34,767 nucleotides of DNA from Allobosea sp. 47.2.35 (GTDB lineage: Bacteria; Pseudomonadota; Alphaproteobacteria; Rhizobiales; Beijerinckiaceae), in the NCBI RefSeq assembly GCF_024655635.1, contig NZ_JANLGI010000030.1, positions 1 through 34,767 of the forward strand. The letters are read 5' to 3'. The translations under genes and the position numbers were made by a program. This document shows, in pieces, positions 27,010-34,767 of the stretch (within the stretch, counting starts at the first letter, position 1; each line of letters starts with the position of its first letter). The notes beneath the pieces were generated by a model that worked only from the letters and a program-made list of their open reading frames with translations, was not told the origin of the DNA and did no database searches.

Positions 27010-27492
27010 ATGAAGCGCGTGGTTGGGGTGGTGTCTCGCGACGAGCTGGTCGCGGGCGATGGCTTGAGTTTCCTGCGCGGGATCATTGCCGGCACCAATC
27101 CGGCGCCGCCCTTTGCCGATGCCATGGATTTCGAGCTGGCCGAGGCCGACGAGGGCAGGGTGGTCTTCGTCGGTCAGCCCTCAGCGCGCTTCTTCAATCC
27201 GCTCGGCACGATCCATGGCGGCTGGACCGCGACGATCCTCGATTCCGCCATGGCCTGCGCGGCCCATGCCACGCTGAAGCCGGGCGAGGGCTACACCACG
27301 CTGGAGATGAAGCTGAACTATGTCCGCCCGGTCATGCCCGATAGCGGCCCGGTGCGCTGCGAGGGCAAGCTGATCCATCGCGGCAATTCGGTGATCACGA
27401 CGGAAGGCAAGCTGGTCGATGCGCGCGGCAAATTGCTCGCGCACGGCACCGAAACCTGCCTGGTCTTCCCGGCCAAGGCTAGCGCCGGCTGA
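27010..27492 (+). CDS. PaaI-family hotdog thioesterase
   Basis: A 160-residue hotdog-fold protein. The PaaI/YdiI active-site pattern is FFNPLGTIHGGWTATILDSA (residues about 61-80), with HGG and a downstream D. These enzymes hydrolyse aromatic or medium-chain acyl-CoA thioesters. The ATG at 27010 is chosen because GGAG lies six bases upstream; in-frame starts at 26956 and 26998 would add residues without family similarity. It may be co-transcribed with the MarR gene. Its last 14 bp overlap the end of the convergent EamA gene. Confidence 0.87.
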   Translation: MKRVVGVVSRDELVAGDGLSFLRGIIAGTNPAPPFADAMDFELAEADEGRVVFVGQPSARFFNPLGTIHGGWTATILDSAMACAAHATLKPGEGYTTLEMKLNYVRPVMPDSGPVRCEGKLIHRGNSVITTEGKLVDARGKLLAHGTETCLVFPAKASAG

Positions 27493-28321
27493 CGGCGACG
27501 GCGCCCGCGACGATCAGCAAGGCGCCGAGATAAGTCGTGTAGAGCGGCACCTCGCCGAACACGAAGAAGCCGAGCAGGCTCGCCCAGATCAGCGCTGTGT
27601 ACTCGATCGGAGCCAGCCGCGAGGCTGCGGCGCGGGCATAGGCCGAGGTCAGCGTCAGGTGGCCGGCGACGCCGAGCGCGCCCGCGAAGAGATAGGCGGC
27701 GAGGTCCGCCCAGGTCATCGGTACGAAGGCAAGCGCAGCCGGAATGGCGAGGCAGACCGCCGGCCCGACATTCTGGAAGGCGACGATGACGGTCGGGTGT
27801 TCCCGAACCGCGATGCGCCGGAGCAGGATCAGGTTGAAGGCGTAGCTCACCGCCGAGAACAGCGCGGCGGCAACGCCGAGGCCGGCGCCGCTGACATGGC
27901 CCTGCAGCCGCGGCCAGACCATGACCAGCATGCCGGCGATCCCGAAGCCGAGCGCCTGGAGGATGCGCTTGTCGATCTTCTCCTTGAGCAAGAGCCCGCC
28001 GAGCAGGGCAACGAAGACCGGCGCCAGGAAGGAGAGGGTCAGCGCCTCCGCCAGCGGCAGCACCGAGACCGAGTAGAAGAAGCTGCCGGCGGTGAGCACC
28101 ACCAGCGGGACGCGCGCGAGATTGCCGATCAGGCTGGCCTGGGTCGGCCGGGGCGGGCGCGCGATGGCGAGCACGATGAGCGCGCAGATGCCGCCCATCA
28201 GGAAGCGCATGAACAGCGCCACGATGAACGGGTGTTCCTGCATCTGGCCCTTGATCACCCCGTCCATCGCGGTGAGCAGGGCGATGCCGAGAGCGGCCCG
28301 CAGGGCTACGGACAGCGTCAT
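27479..28321 (-). CDS. EamA/DMT-family transporter
   Basis: A 280-residue inner-membrane protein with about ten transmembrane helices in two EamA repeats. The first repeat has the pattern AEALTLSFLAPVFVALLGGLLLKE (residues about 90-113, in parts) and the second has RLAPIEYTALIWASLLGFFVFGE. The drug/metabolite transporter superfamily exports amino acids, nucleosides or other metabolites; the substrate cannot be told. Its ATG overlaps the GNAT stop by 4 bp, so the two are translationally coupled. The 3' end overlaps the thioesterase gene on the other strand. Confidence 0.88.
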   Translation of the reverse strand: MTLSVALRAALGIALLTAMDGVIKGQMQEHPFIVALFMRFLMGGICALIVLAIARPPRPTQASLIGNLARVPLVVLTAGSFFYSVSVLPLAEALTLSFLAPVFVALLGGLLLKEKIDKRILQALGFGIAGMLVMVWPRLQGHVSGAGLGVAAALFSAVSYAFNLILLRRIAVREHPTVIVAFQNVGPAVCLAIPAALAFVPMTWADLAAYLFAGALGVAGHLTLTSAYARAAASRLAPIEYTALIWASLLGFFVFGEVPLYTTYLGALLIVAGAVAVSRR

Positions 28322-28809
28322 GGACCGAAGCGCAGCGGCTTGCGGAAATGATACTCCCAGCTTTCCGAGACGTCGCCGAGATAGCGTTCGCCCGGCCAGC
28401 GGGTGAAGCCGAGCTTCTCGTAGAAGCGATGGCCGCGCGCGAAGCGGCTATCCGACCACAGCACCATCTCGGCGAAGCCGCCCTGTTCGGCGAAATCCAT
28501 CGCCTTGGCGAAGAGGGCTTGCGCCAGACCGGTGCCCCGCAAGGTGCTGTCGACATAGACCTTGGCGAGCTCGACCGCATTCTGTTCACGCACCGGCACG
28601 ACGCCGAGCGAACCGGCGATGCGCCCGTCCGGCCCGTCCACGATCCAGAGTTCGCCGCCCTTGGCCGCGAAATAGGAGGCCGGCCGGCGCAGTTCGGGCA
28701 GCTCGTCCTCCACGAAGAGGCAGCCCGGATACTCGGCGAAGCTCGCCGCGATGAGGGCGGAGAGCGGGCCGGAATCGTCGTCGCGGGCAGGCCGGATGGG
28801 CGGGGTCAT
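28318..28809 (-). CDS. GNAT-family N-acetyltransferase
   Basis: A 163-residue acetyltransferase. The acetyl-CoA-binding motif A is seen in VELAKVYVDSTLRGTGLAQA (about residues 85-104), followed by AKAMDFAEQGGFAEMVLWSD and the motif B region FYEKLGFTRWPGERYLG. The acceptor, whether small molecule or protein, is unknown. The ATG at 28809 with AAGG eight bases upstream is chosen; the frame is open to 28992 but that part looks non-coding. It is coupled to the EamA transporter gene, which could export the acetylated product (inference). Confidence 0.87.
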   Translation of the reverse strand: MTPPIRPARDDDSGPLSALIAASFAEYPGCLFVEDELPELRRPASYFAAKGGELWIVDGPDGRIAGSLGVVPVREQNAVELAKVYVDSTLRGTGLAQALFAKAMDFAEQGGFAEMVLWSDSRFARGHRFYEKLGFTRWPGERYLGDVSESWEYHFRKPLRFGP

Positions 28810-29024
28810 GATATTGGCCTTACGGTCGAATTCGGGCGCCGTGAAGTTGCGGGAACGGCGGCGCCCAATGCTCTGGCAGCAGGGCAGGGCGGTTTGCTGC
28901 CGCAGCTTCCCCTTGGAAATATCGTTCCGTCCGGTTACCCCGGCCCGAGAAGGCTGCGCGGCCGCTTGAGTCGCGCGCCTCGACCCTGGCAACGCGGATA
29001 TCGGGACGGAGTGGCGAAGGCACG

Positions 29025-30455
29025 ATGACCGTTCTTCTGCCCTTCATCGTCAATGCCGGGCTGAATTTCGTCCTCGGGCTGCTCGTCGCCCTGTTTCTCG
29101 GCCCGGAGGCCTTCGGACTCTACGCTATCGGCGCGGCCACCGTCGTGCTCGTCAACACGGCACTGCTCGACTGGCTGAAGCTCTCCGCCGTCCGGTTCTA
29201 CTCCGTCGAAACCCGCGAGAGCGATCCCGGCATCCGGGCGACGCTCGATCTGCTCTTCGCCGGTGTCAGCCTGTCGCTTTGCGCGCTCCTCGCCGCTGCC
29301 ATGCTGGCGGGCGTCGATGCCGGGCTTCCGGCCGCACTGCTGATGGTCTCGGTCGCGGGCGGCATCGCGGCGGGCTGGTTCGACTATCACGCGGCCATTG
29401 CGCGGGCCCGCTTCCTCGATGCGGCCTATGCCCGGCTCGTCCTCGTCCGCAGTGTCGCGGCCCTGTTGCTGATGGTCGGCGGCGCTTGGTGGACGCGCGA
29501 TCCGGCCGTTGTGCTGCTGGGCGGCGTGCTCAGTGCGCTTGCCGCCGTTATCGCCAATCGCAGCCGGCTCGCCGACATGAAACCCGCGCCGGGCGCGCTC
29601 CGGGCCGACCTGATGCGCGGTTTCGCGCGATACGCGCTGCCGCTGGTCGCGGGCAACGCGGTCTATGCCGCGATCCCGCTCCTCAACCGTGCGATCCTCG
29701 CCGACAGGCTTGGCTTCGCCGAGGCCGGCTATTTCTCGCTGGCCTCCGATATCGGCCTCCGGCTCTTCCCGGTACTGGCCTCGATGCTGGAGATCGTGCT
29801 GCTGCGCGAGGTCATCCGCCTCGACGAGACGCGGGGGACCGTCGCCGCCCAGAAGCGCATCGCCCGCAACATGGTCCCCGTGCTCGCCTGCGTGCTGCCG
29901 GTCGCGCTCGGCTTCTGGCTGATCCTGCCGGCCTTCGAACGGCTTTTCGTACCCGCGAGCTTTCGCGGTCATTTCGCCGGCCATATGGCGCTGCTGCTGC
30001 CGGGCTTCGCGGCGATCGCGCTGTTTCAGGCCGGTCTCGCGCCTGTGTTCCTGCTGGCGAAGCGCACGCTCGTCGCGATCCTCACCTCCCTGATCGGGCT
30101 CGCCGTCAATCTCGCCATCATCTTCGCGCTGCCGGGAACGCTCACACCGGCGACGGTCTCGATCGCGCAAAGCGCCGCTTATCTGACAGCGCTGCTGGTC
30201 ATGGCCGTGTTTGCGCTCCGCGCATTGCCGGTCCTCCCGCCATTGCGCGAGATCGCCTGCGTTCTCGCTGCCGGTATTGCAATGGGCCTTGCGATCTGGC
30301 CGTTGCGCGGCACGCTTGCGGCTGCCCTCGAACTGCCACTGCAGATCGTCCTCGGCGGGCTGGTCTATGCGGTGGTGATCCTCGCCTGCGATGTCGGCCG
30401 TTGGCGCACTGGTCTGAAGCTGCGCTGGCTCGCCCGGCGCTCGGCACGCCGGTGA
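29025..30455 (+). CDS. Polysaccharide flippase-like (Wzx/MATE superfamily) membrane protein
   Basis: A 476-residue protein with about 12 to 14 transmembrane helices. It has the pattern of O-antigen/exopolysaccharide flippases: a first helix pair ending LGPEAFGLYAIG, RYALPLVAGNAVYAAIPLLNR midway, and LGFAEAGYFSLASDIGLRLF. Such proteins move lipid-linked sugars across the inner membrane. No glycosyltransferase or polymerase gene is adjacent. The ATG at 29025 begins about 215 bp from the divergent GNAT start. The specific substrate is not inferable. Confidence 0.8.
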   Translation: MTVLLPFIVNAGLNFVLGLLVALFLGPEAFGLYAIGAATVVLVNTALLDWLKLSAVRFYSVETRESDPGIRATLDLLFAGVSLSLCALLAAAMLAGVDAGLPAALLMVSVAGGIAAGWFDYHAAIARARFLDAAYARLVLVRSVAALLLMVGGAWWTRDPAVVLLGGVLSALAAVIANRSRLADMKPAPGALRADLMRGFARYALPLVAGNAVYAAIPLLNRAILADRLGFAEAGYFSLASDIGLRLFPVLASMLEIVLLREVIRLDETRGTVAAQKRIARNMVPVLACVLPVALGFWLILPAFERLFVPASFRGHFAGHMALLLPGFAAIALFQAGLAPVFLLAKRTLVAILTSLIGLAVNLAIIFALPGTLTPATVSIAQSAAYLTALLVMAVFALRALPVLPPLREIACVLAAGIAMGLAIWPLRGTLAAALELPLQIVLGGLVYAVVILACDVGRWRTGLKLRWLARRSARR

Positions 30456-30619
30456 GGCGGCAAGGTTTCCTTCACCCTGTCGCTTGACCGCTCGCTAAGG
30501 TTAATTCCGCGAATTGCGCCGGTTAGGGCCGGTTTCAGCGCCGAAGAGTCAACGATTCACCATTCCTTTCAGGGCACGCCGCAGGCTTTCAGGCAGTCGA
30601 TGTCGAGAGTACCTGCGTC

Positions 30620-31435
30620 ATGCGTCGAAAGATTATCCTCCCGCTCCTCGCTGCTGCCGGAGCCCTGGCGGTGGCAGGGCCGGCCCTCGCGCAAGGCTAT
30701 CGCCAGAATTACGGTTACGCCGCGCCGAACGATCCGATGGCTTCAGGCGGCGGGCGCGGCAACTATGGCGGCGGCTTCATCGAGATGCTGATGACCGGCC
30801 GCGACCCGACGCCCGCGGGCCGTGGCGGCGCGGTCTATAACCGACCCGGTGGCTATGCCTATGGTCAGCGGGTGCAGCCGCAAGGCGGCTATGAAGACCC
30901 GTTCGAGGCGGCGCGCCAGCCGCGCGCCGGCCGCCGCATGGCCGCGCTCGGCGAGCCTGTCGAGCCGCAGCAGGGCATCCAGCACATCGTCGACCCGCGT
31001 TTCCGCAAGCAGGAAGTCGCCTATGACGGTCCGCACAAGCCGGGCACGATCATCATCGACACGCCGCAGCGCTTCCTCTTCCTGGTGCAGCCGGGCGGCC
31101 GGGCCTTGCGTTACGGCATCGGCGTCGGCCGGCCGGGCTTCTCCTGGGCTGGCATGAAGACGATCAGCCGCAAGGCGGAATGGCCGAGCTGGACGCCGCC
31201 GGCCGAGATGCTGAAGCGCCGGCCCGACCTGCCGCGCTTCATGACCGGCGGTCCCGACAACCCGATGGGCGCGCGCGCCATGTATCTGGGCTCCTCGCTT
31301 TACCGCATCCATGGCACCAACGAGCCGAACACGATCGGGCAGGCGGTGTCCTCGGGCTGCATCCGCATGACCAATGACGACGTCACCGACCTCTACGAGC
31401 GCGTTCGCGTCGGCGCCAAGGTGCTGGTGATCTGA
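30620..31435 (+). CDS. L,D-transpeptidase (YkuD domain), exported
   Basis: A 271-residue exported protein. The signal peptide runs to about residue 25 (ending GPALAQ). A low-complexity Gly/Tyr/Pro/Arg-rich segment covers about 26-110. The YkuD domain follows at about 140-271, with catalytic H231 (YRIHGTNEP) and C247, R249 (SSGCIRM). The enzyme makes 3-3 peptidoglycan cross-links or attaches proteins to peptidoglycan; in Hyphomicrobiales such enzymes tether outer-membrane barrels. Another L,D-transpeptidase lies at 32424-33185. It ends before a bidirectional terminator at 31463-31496. Confidence 0.92.
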   Translation: MRRKIILPLLAAAGALAVAGPALAQGYRQNYGYAAPNDPMASGGGRGNYGGGFIEMLMTGRDPTPAGRGGAVYNRPGGYAYGQRVQPQGGYEDPFEAARQPRAGRRMAALGEPVEPQQGIQHIVDPRFRKQEVAYDGPHKPGTIIIDTPQRFLFLVQPGGRALRYGIGVGRPGFSWAGMKTISRKAEWPSWTPPAEMLKRRPDLPRFMTGGPDNPMGARAMYLGSSLYRIHGTNEPNTIGQAVSSGCIRMTNDDVTDLYERVRVGAKVLVI

Positions 31436-31462
31436 AGCAAAAAGCCTCGTCTGGCGCCCATG

Positions 31463-31496
31463 AAAAACGGCGGCTCCGCATAGCGGGCCGCCGTTT
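31463..31496. terminator. Bidirectional terminator between L,D-transpeptidase and DUF2076 genes
   Basis: AAACGGCGG and CCGCCGTTT form a 9-bp stem, with an inner CCGC-ATA-GCGG helix. A-rich sequence on the left gives a T run on the minus strand, while the right side has only TTT. It lies 28 bp after the transpeptidase stop and 35 bp after the DUF2076 stop on the other strand. Confidence 0.75.
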
Positions 31497-31530
31497 GCGT
31501 TATCTCAGCCGTTAGAGGCGGTGAGCGCTG

Positions 31531-32328
31531 TCAGACCCAGCTGTCGTCGTCTCCGCCGCCATCGTCGAAGCCGGGATCGGCATCGTCGTAGTTGGCGTTC
31601 TGGTAATTGGCCTCGCCATCATAGCCCTGGCCGTAGCCGCGATCCTGCGCTGTCTGGTCGGCCGCGGGCTGGGCGCTGGCGCTCTGGTCTGCCGCCGCCG
31701 GCTGGGGCGCAGCCGCGCTGGCGTTCGAGCCGGAGCTGGTGTCGCTCGCGGTTTGCGCCGCGGGCTTGCTGCCGCCACCGAAGGCATTGGTCAGCACGTT
31801 GCCGAGCATCATGCCGCCGGCAACGCCTGCCGCCGTGGTCAGCGCGCTCGCCATGAAACCGCCGCCGCGGGACTGCTGTTGCGGCTGGTTGCTCCATGGG
31901 CCGGGCTGGCCCTGACCCTGCATCGGCATGGCCTGAGCCGGGGCAGCGGCCTGCGGCTGCGTGTTCCAGGCTCCGGACGGTGCTGCGGCGTCAGCGCGCG
32001 GCGGCACGGGCGGAACCGAGCCGGTACGCGGCACCGATCCGCCGCCGAAGATGCCGGACAGGAAGCCACCGGCCTGCGGTTGCGCTGCTTCGCGCGCGCG
32101 CGTCTGCGCCTCGCGCAACTGCGCCTGCAGGCTCTCGACCTGCTGGTTCAGGTTGGCGAGCGCCTGCTCCTGCACATAGACCGCCTGGGCCATGGCATAG
32201 GGCGCGTAGGGCTGCTCGCGCAGGCGTTCCGCGATGAAATTCTCAGCCTCGGGGTCGCGGGGCTGGTTGGCCGCCTGCCGAAGGCGGTCGAAAATCCCGG
32301 CGATCACGTCGCGTTCTTGCGGCGTCAT
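31531..32328 (-). CDS. DUF2076 family protein
   Basis: A 265-residue protein of the DUF2076 family. The N-terminus is MTPQERDVIAGIFDRLRQAA, then a helical segment to about residue 85 that includes a predicted coiled coil (NLNQQVESLQAQLREAQTRA). A Pro/Gln/Ala-rich linker follows, then a Gly-rich hydrophobic segment GVAGGMMLGNVLTNAFGGG (about 165-183). The tail is acidic (D/G/Y-rich, ending DDDSWV). No signal peptide is seen and the function is unknown. The ATG at 32328 has GAGGAG six bases upstream; an ATG two codons earlier abuts that site. It lies between two L,D-transpeptidase genes, 95 bp from one on the same strand. Confidence 0.85.
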   Translation of the reverse strand: MTPQERDVIAGIFDRLRQAANQPRDPEAENFIAERLREQPYAPYAMAQAVYVQEQALANLNQQVESLQAQLREAQTRAREAAQPQAGGFLSGIFGGGSVPRTGSVPPVPPRADAAAPSGAWNTQPQAAAPAQAMPMQGQGQPGPWSNQPQQQSRGGGFMASALTTAAGVAGGMMLGNVLTNAFGGGSKPAAQTASDTSSGSNASAAAPQPAAADQSASAQPAADQTAQDRGYGQGYDGEANYQNANYDDADPGFDDGGGDDDSWV

Positions 32329-32345
32329 CGTCATCTCCTCTCGTT

Positions 32346-32367
32346 GCGCGGCGCGGTTGCGCCGCGC
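32346..32367 (-). other. Perfect hairpin upstream of the DUF2076 gene
   Basis: GCGCGGCGC-GGTT-GCGCCGCGC is a 9-bp all-GC stem. It sits 18 bp before the DUF2076 start and about 57 bp after the L,D-transpeptidase stop on the same strand. It could end or attenuate the upstream transcript, or affect DUF2076 translation. No T tract is present. Confidence 0.5.
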
Positions 32368-32423
32368 TCAAGAGGTGGGATCGGCCTGTGACGGTATCAA
32401 GGCGTCGTCGTGACGGGCGCGCC

Positions 32424-33185
32424 TCAGATGCTGCCGAAATCGTCATCCGGCGGTGGCATCTCGTCGACGTCGGAGGGTGCCTGCAGCGAGCCGCGATTCA
32501 GCACCACCACCGTCGTGCCGGACGGAACGCGGCTGTAGAGGTCGATGATGTCCTGGTTGAACAGGCGGATGCAGCCCGAGGAGACCGACTTGCCGATCGA
32601 CCACGGCTCGGAGGTACCGTGGATGCGGTAGAGCGTGTCGCGGTTGCCCTGGTAGAGATAGAGTGCACGGGCGCCGAGCGGGTTCTCGAGCCCGCCGGCC
32701 ATGCCGCCGGCCCAGGGGCGGTTGCGCTCCGGCTCGCGGGCGATCATCGCCGCCGTCGGGGTCCAGCGCGGCCACTGCGCCTTGCGGGCAACCGTGGCGC
32801 GGCCGCGCCAGGACATGCCCTGCTTGCCGACGCCGATGCCGTAGCGGATGGCCTTGCCGTTCTCCTGAACGAGATAGAGATAGCGGTTGTCGGTATCGAC
32901 GACGATCGTGCCGGGCTGCTCGCGGGTCGGGTAGGAGACGATCCGGCGCAGGAACTGCGGCTCGACCTCGGAGAGATCCGTCGCCGGCAGCGGGTGTTGC
33001 TCATCCGGCCGCTCGCCATACATCGCCAGATACTCGGCGCTGATATGCGGCCCCTGATGCGCAACCTCGAACGGCTCCGGGCGCCGGTTGGCGACGCAGG
33101 CGGCGAGGAAGAGCGGGCTCAGGGCCGCGAAGACGCGGCGGGTCGGACGGGCGAGGGGAGAGGCGGACGGACGGTCGGGAGACAT
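32424..33185 (-). CDS. L,D-transpeptidase lipoprotein (YkuD domain)
   Basis: A 253-residue protein. Its N-terminus has a twin-arginine-like PTRRVFAAL stretch and a lipobox FLAAC with C30, so it is probably a lipoprotein. The YkuD domain covers about 90-231 with H189 (YRIHGTSEP) and C205, R207 (SSGCIRL). A short acidic tail (PPPDDDFGSI) follows. It is the same enzyme type as the product of 30620-31435 (both have RKAxWPxWTP and GAR-LYL segments), so the two are paralogues. The ATG at 33185 is chosen because it begins the signal sequence; the open frame extends to 33365. Confidence 0.9.
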   Translation of the reverse strand: MSPDRPSASPLARPTRRVFAALSPLFLAACVANRRPEPFEVAHQGPHISAEYLAMYGERPDEQHPLPATDLSEVEPQFLRRIVSYPTREQPGTIVVDTDNRYLYLVQENGKAIRYGIGVGKQGMSWRGRATVARKAQWPRWTPTAAMIAREPERNRPWAGGMAGGLENPLGARALYLYQGNRDTLYRIHGTSEPWSIGKSVSSGCIRLFNQDIIDLYSRVPSGTTVVVLNRGSLQAPSDVDEMPPPDDDFGSI

Positions 33186-33638
33186 CGACGGACAACTCGG
33201 CGTTACGGGCAAAAAAGAACGGCGGAACAGCGCATTGGTTCCATGCGCTGCTGTTGACCTCCGTTCAAGGTGGCCGAGATGGCCGTGGGGTGAACGTGAT
33301 GTGGCAAAAATGTGGTTGGCGGGGCCTGTTGCGATCAGGCAACAGGTCAGTTGCCGGACAGGCACATGCCGGGTTCCAGTCGCTCGATTCAGATCGAGCC
33401 TTCGTGGCTGTCGTGTTGCCGCGCAAGCCTGTTCGAACAGTTAAATATTTTTTGACGATGAGGCTCAATAGTGGCCCTGTTTCGTCGATCGCCGCCGTCG
33501 CATTACCTCGGTCTTCTGACCGTCGGCGAAGCCACGTGAGTTTAGACGATTGCCTGCCGCCTATGCCTACGTGTTGCTGGCGGCGCGCCACTCCGGAGAG
33601 CGCTGCATCATGTCGCTCTTCCCGGGAGATGGGCCTCC
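33186..33638. other. Intergenic region between divergent L,D-transpeptidase and chemoreceptor genes
   Basis: No gene is supported in these 453 bp. It should hold both divergent promoters. Visible structures are CCTGTTGC-N6-GCAACAGG at 33325-33346 and a 12-bp palindrome at 33429-33440 next to an AT-rich run (TTAAATATTTTTT), unusual in this GC-rich window. Confidence 0.6.
33429..33440. promoter_or_regulatory. Palindrome CTGTTCGAACAG upstream of the chemoreceptor gene
   Basis: A perfect 12-bp palindrome directly followed by an AT-rich tract, about 200 bp before the chemoreceptor start. It could be a regulator site. It is not the alphaproteobacterial LexA box (GTTC-N7-GTTC). Confidence 0.3.
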
Positions 33639-34767
33639 ATGCTGAAACTGCCTTCGCTGCGCCTGCCAATCGCTACGCGTCTGGCGATATTGGCCGTGCT
33701 GATCGTCGGCGTCGCCGTCGCGGCTTCGGTTGCGGTATCACTGCGCGCGGCCGACAGCGCGATGCGGGAACGCGCCCAGTCGAGCCTGGCGATCAACATC
33801 AACCTGCTTCGGGATATCCTTCTCGCCAAGGGCCAGCCGAGACTCGAGGGCAACAAGCTCATCTTCGGCAACGAAAGCGTCAACGACAACTTCGCGGCGG
33901 TCGACAAGGTCAAGGCGCTCTCGGGCGGGACGGCCACCGTCTTCATGGGCGATACCCGGGTAACGACGAACGTGACCAAGCCGGACGGCACGCGAGCGGT
34001 CGGCACCAAGCTGGCCCAGGGCCCGGCCTATGATGCCGTCTTCAAGGAGAAGCGGACCTATTCCGGCGCCGCCGATATTCTCGGCGTGCCTTATTTCACG
34101 ATCTACGAGCCAATCGTCCAGAAATCCGACGGCAACGTGATCGGCATCCTCTATGTCGGCATCAAGCAGGAGGAGTTCCTCACCGTCATCGGCGAGATGA
34201 TCCGCGCCAACATCATTGCGGGCCTGGCGATCGCGGCTGTCGCTGGCTGCCTGCTGTTCTGGCTGGTGCGCCGCATGATGAAGCCGCTCGGCAGCCTGAG
34301 CGCTGCCTTGCGGCGCCTCGCCGAGGGCGATCTCGACACGCCGGTTCCCGCTTTCGGAGGCGGCAGCGAGTTCGGCACCATGGCCGGTGCGGTCGAAGTG
34401 CTGCGTCAGGCCTCGATCGAGAAGGTCAGGCTGGAGCAGGATGCGACAGCGCAGGCCGAGCTGATGGGTGAAACCCGCCGCCAGACCGAGGCGCAGCGGC
34501 AGGCCGTGGCGCAACAGCAGATCGAGCAGGCTCGGGAGCTGGAGGACGTTGTCGCTGCGCTGGCCGAGGGGCTTGCGGCGCTCTCGCAAGGCGATCTGCG
34601 TCATCGCATCGAGGCCGAGATGCCGGCGGCTTATACGAAGCTGCGCGACGACTTCAACGAAACGGTTGACCGCCTCTCGGACACGGTGGCGACGATCCAG
34701 ACGACCTCGGCGGATGTCGGGCTGGCGGCGCGCGAGATCAACATGGGCGCCGACGACCTGTCGAAGC
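33639..34767 (+). CDS. Methyl-accepting chemotaxis protein, truncated by the window edge
   Basis: 376 residues are visible and the frame is still open at the edge. TM1 is at about residues 14-36, a small periplasmic Cache-type sensor at about 38-185 (with YFTIYEPIVQKSDGNVIGILYVGIK), and TM2 at about 188-210. A first HAMP covers about 211-263, a Gln/Glu-rich coiled coil about 264-303, and a second HAMP-like segment about 304-355 (LSQGDLRHRIEAEMPAAY). The start of the signalling domain is reached (TTSADVGLAAREINMGADDLS). It should modulate CheA from the inner membrane. The ATG at 33639 has GGGAG ten bases upstream. The ligand is unknown. Confidence 0.88.
   Translation, partial: MLKLPSLRLPIATRLAILAVLIVGVAVAASVAVSLRAADSAMRERAQSSLAININLLRDILLAKGQPRLEGNKLIFGNESVNDNFAAVDKVKALSGGTATVFMGDTRVTTNVTKPDGTRAVGTKLAQGPAYDAVFKEKRTYSGAADILGVPYFTIYEPIVQKSDGNVIGILYVGIKQEEFLTVIGEMIRANIIAGLAIAAVAGCLLFWLVRRMMKPLGSLSAALRRLAEGDLDTPVPAFGGGSEFGTMAGAVEVLRQASIEKVRLEQDATAQAELMGETRRQTEAQRQAVAQQQIEQARELEDVVAALAEGLAALSQGDLRHRIEAEMPAAYTKLRDDFNETVDRLSDTVATIQTTSADVGLAAREINMGADDLSK

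Noticed and set aside
28935..30170. 411-codon minus-strand frame opposite the flippase gene
   Set aside because: It gives a highly charged low-complexity product with no hydrophobic pattern or motif, while the plus-strand product is a typical membrane protein.

Overview
This is a GC-rich chromosomal segment of an alphaproteobacterium, almost certainly of the order Hyphomicrobiales (Rhizobiales). A Bosea-like organism is my best guess, from gene content and protein flavour only. Supporting signs are the adjacent hisS, hisZ and hisG genes, an HrcA/CIRCE-type groESL operon, a BacA/SbmA-like ABC exporter, DUF2585 and DUF2076 proteins and several L,D-transpeptidases. Coding density is high. I see no tRNA or rRNA gene, no CRISPR array, no insertion sequence, no integrase and no prophage gene. 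The long antisense reading frames are by-products of high GC.

Layout from left to right. (1) 1-8.2 kb: a Cys-phosphatase-like protein diverges from a thioesterase. A 1190-residue hybrid histidine kinase with a solute-symporter-like membrane domain follows on the minus strand. Then come mscL, a class I aminotransferase and an AbrB-family membrane protein. (2) 8.2-14.9 kb: a LysR regulator and an SMP-30/gluconolactonase gene run leftward. The glycolate oxidase genes glcD, glcE and glcF run rightward from the same intergenic region, with a DUF2585 membrane protein gene placed between glcE and glcF. (3) 14.9-18.9 kb: hisS, then hisZ-hisG overlapping by 4 bp. The hisS-hisZ gap holds two hairpin repeats. 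(4) 19-24.1 kb: a secreted META/HslJ-like protein, a strong bidirectional terminator, a BacA/SbmA-like ABC transporter, and two stand-alone solute-binding proteins (LivK-like and PhnD-like). (5) 24.1-26.4 kb: groES-groEL on the minus strand, with promoter, near-perfect CIRCE operator and terminator. An unusual 3' region carries a second, in-frame copy of the end of groEL. (6) 26.5-30.5 kb: a MarR regulator, a PaaI-like thioesterase, an EamA transporter coupled to a GNAT acetyltransferase, and a polysaccharide flippase-like protein. (7) 30.6-34.8 kb: two YkuD-type L,D-transpeptidases on either side of a DUF2076 protein, then a chemoreceptor cut by the right edge.

Most of the window is core metabolism, stress response and envelope function, and I found no clearly new multi-gene system. 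The points most worth a second look are the DUF2585 protein embedded in the glycolate oxidase operon, the relic second GroEL C-terminus with its run of hairpins, the HisG that keeps a C-terminal extension although HisZ is present, and the envelope trio of two L,D-transpeptidases plus DUF2076.
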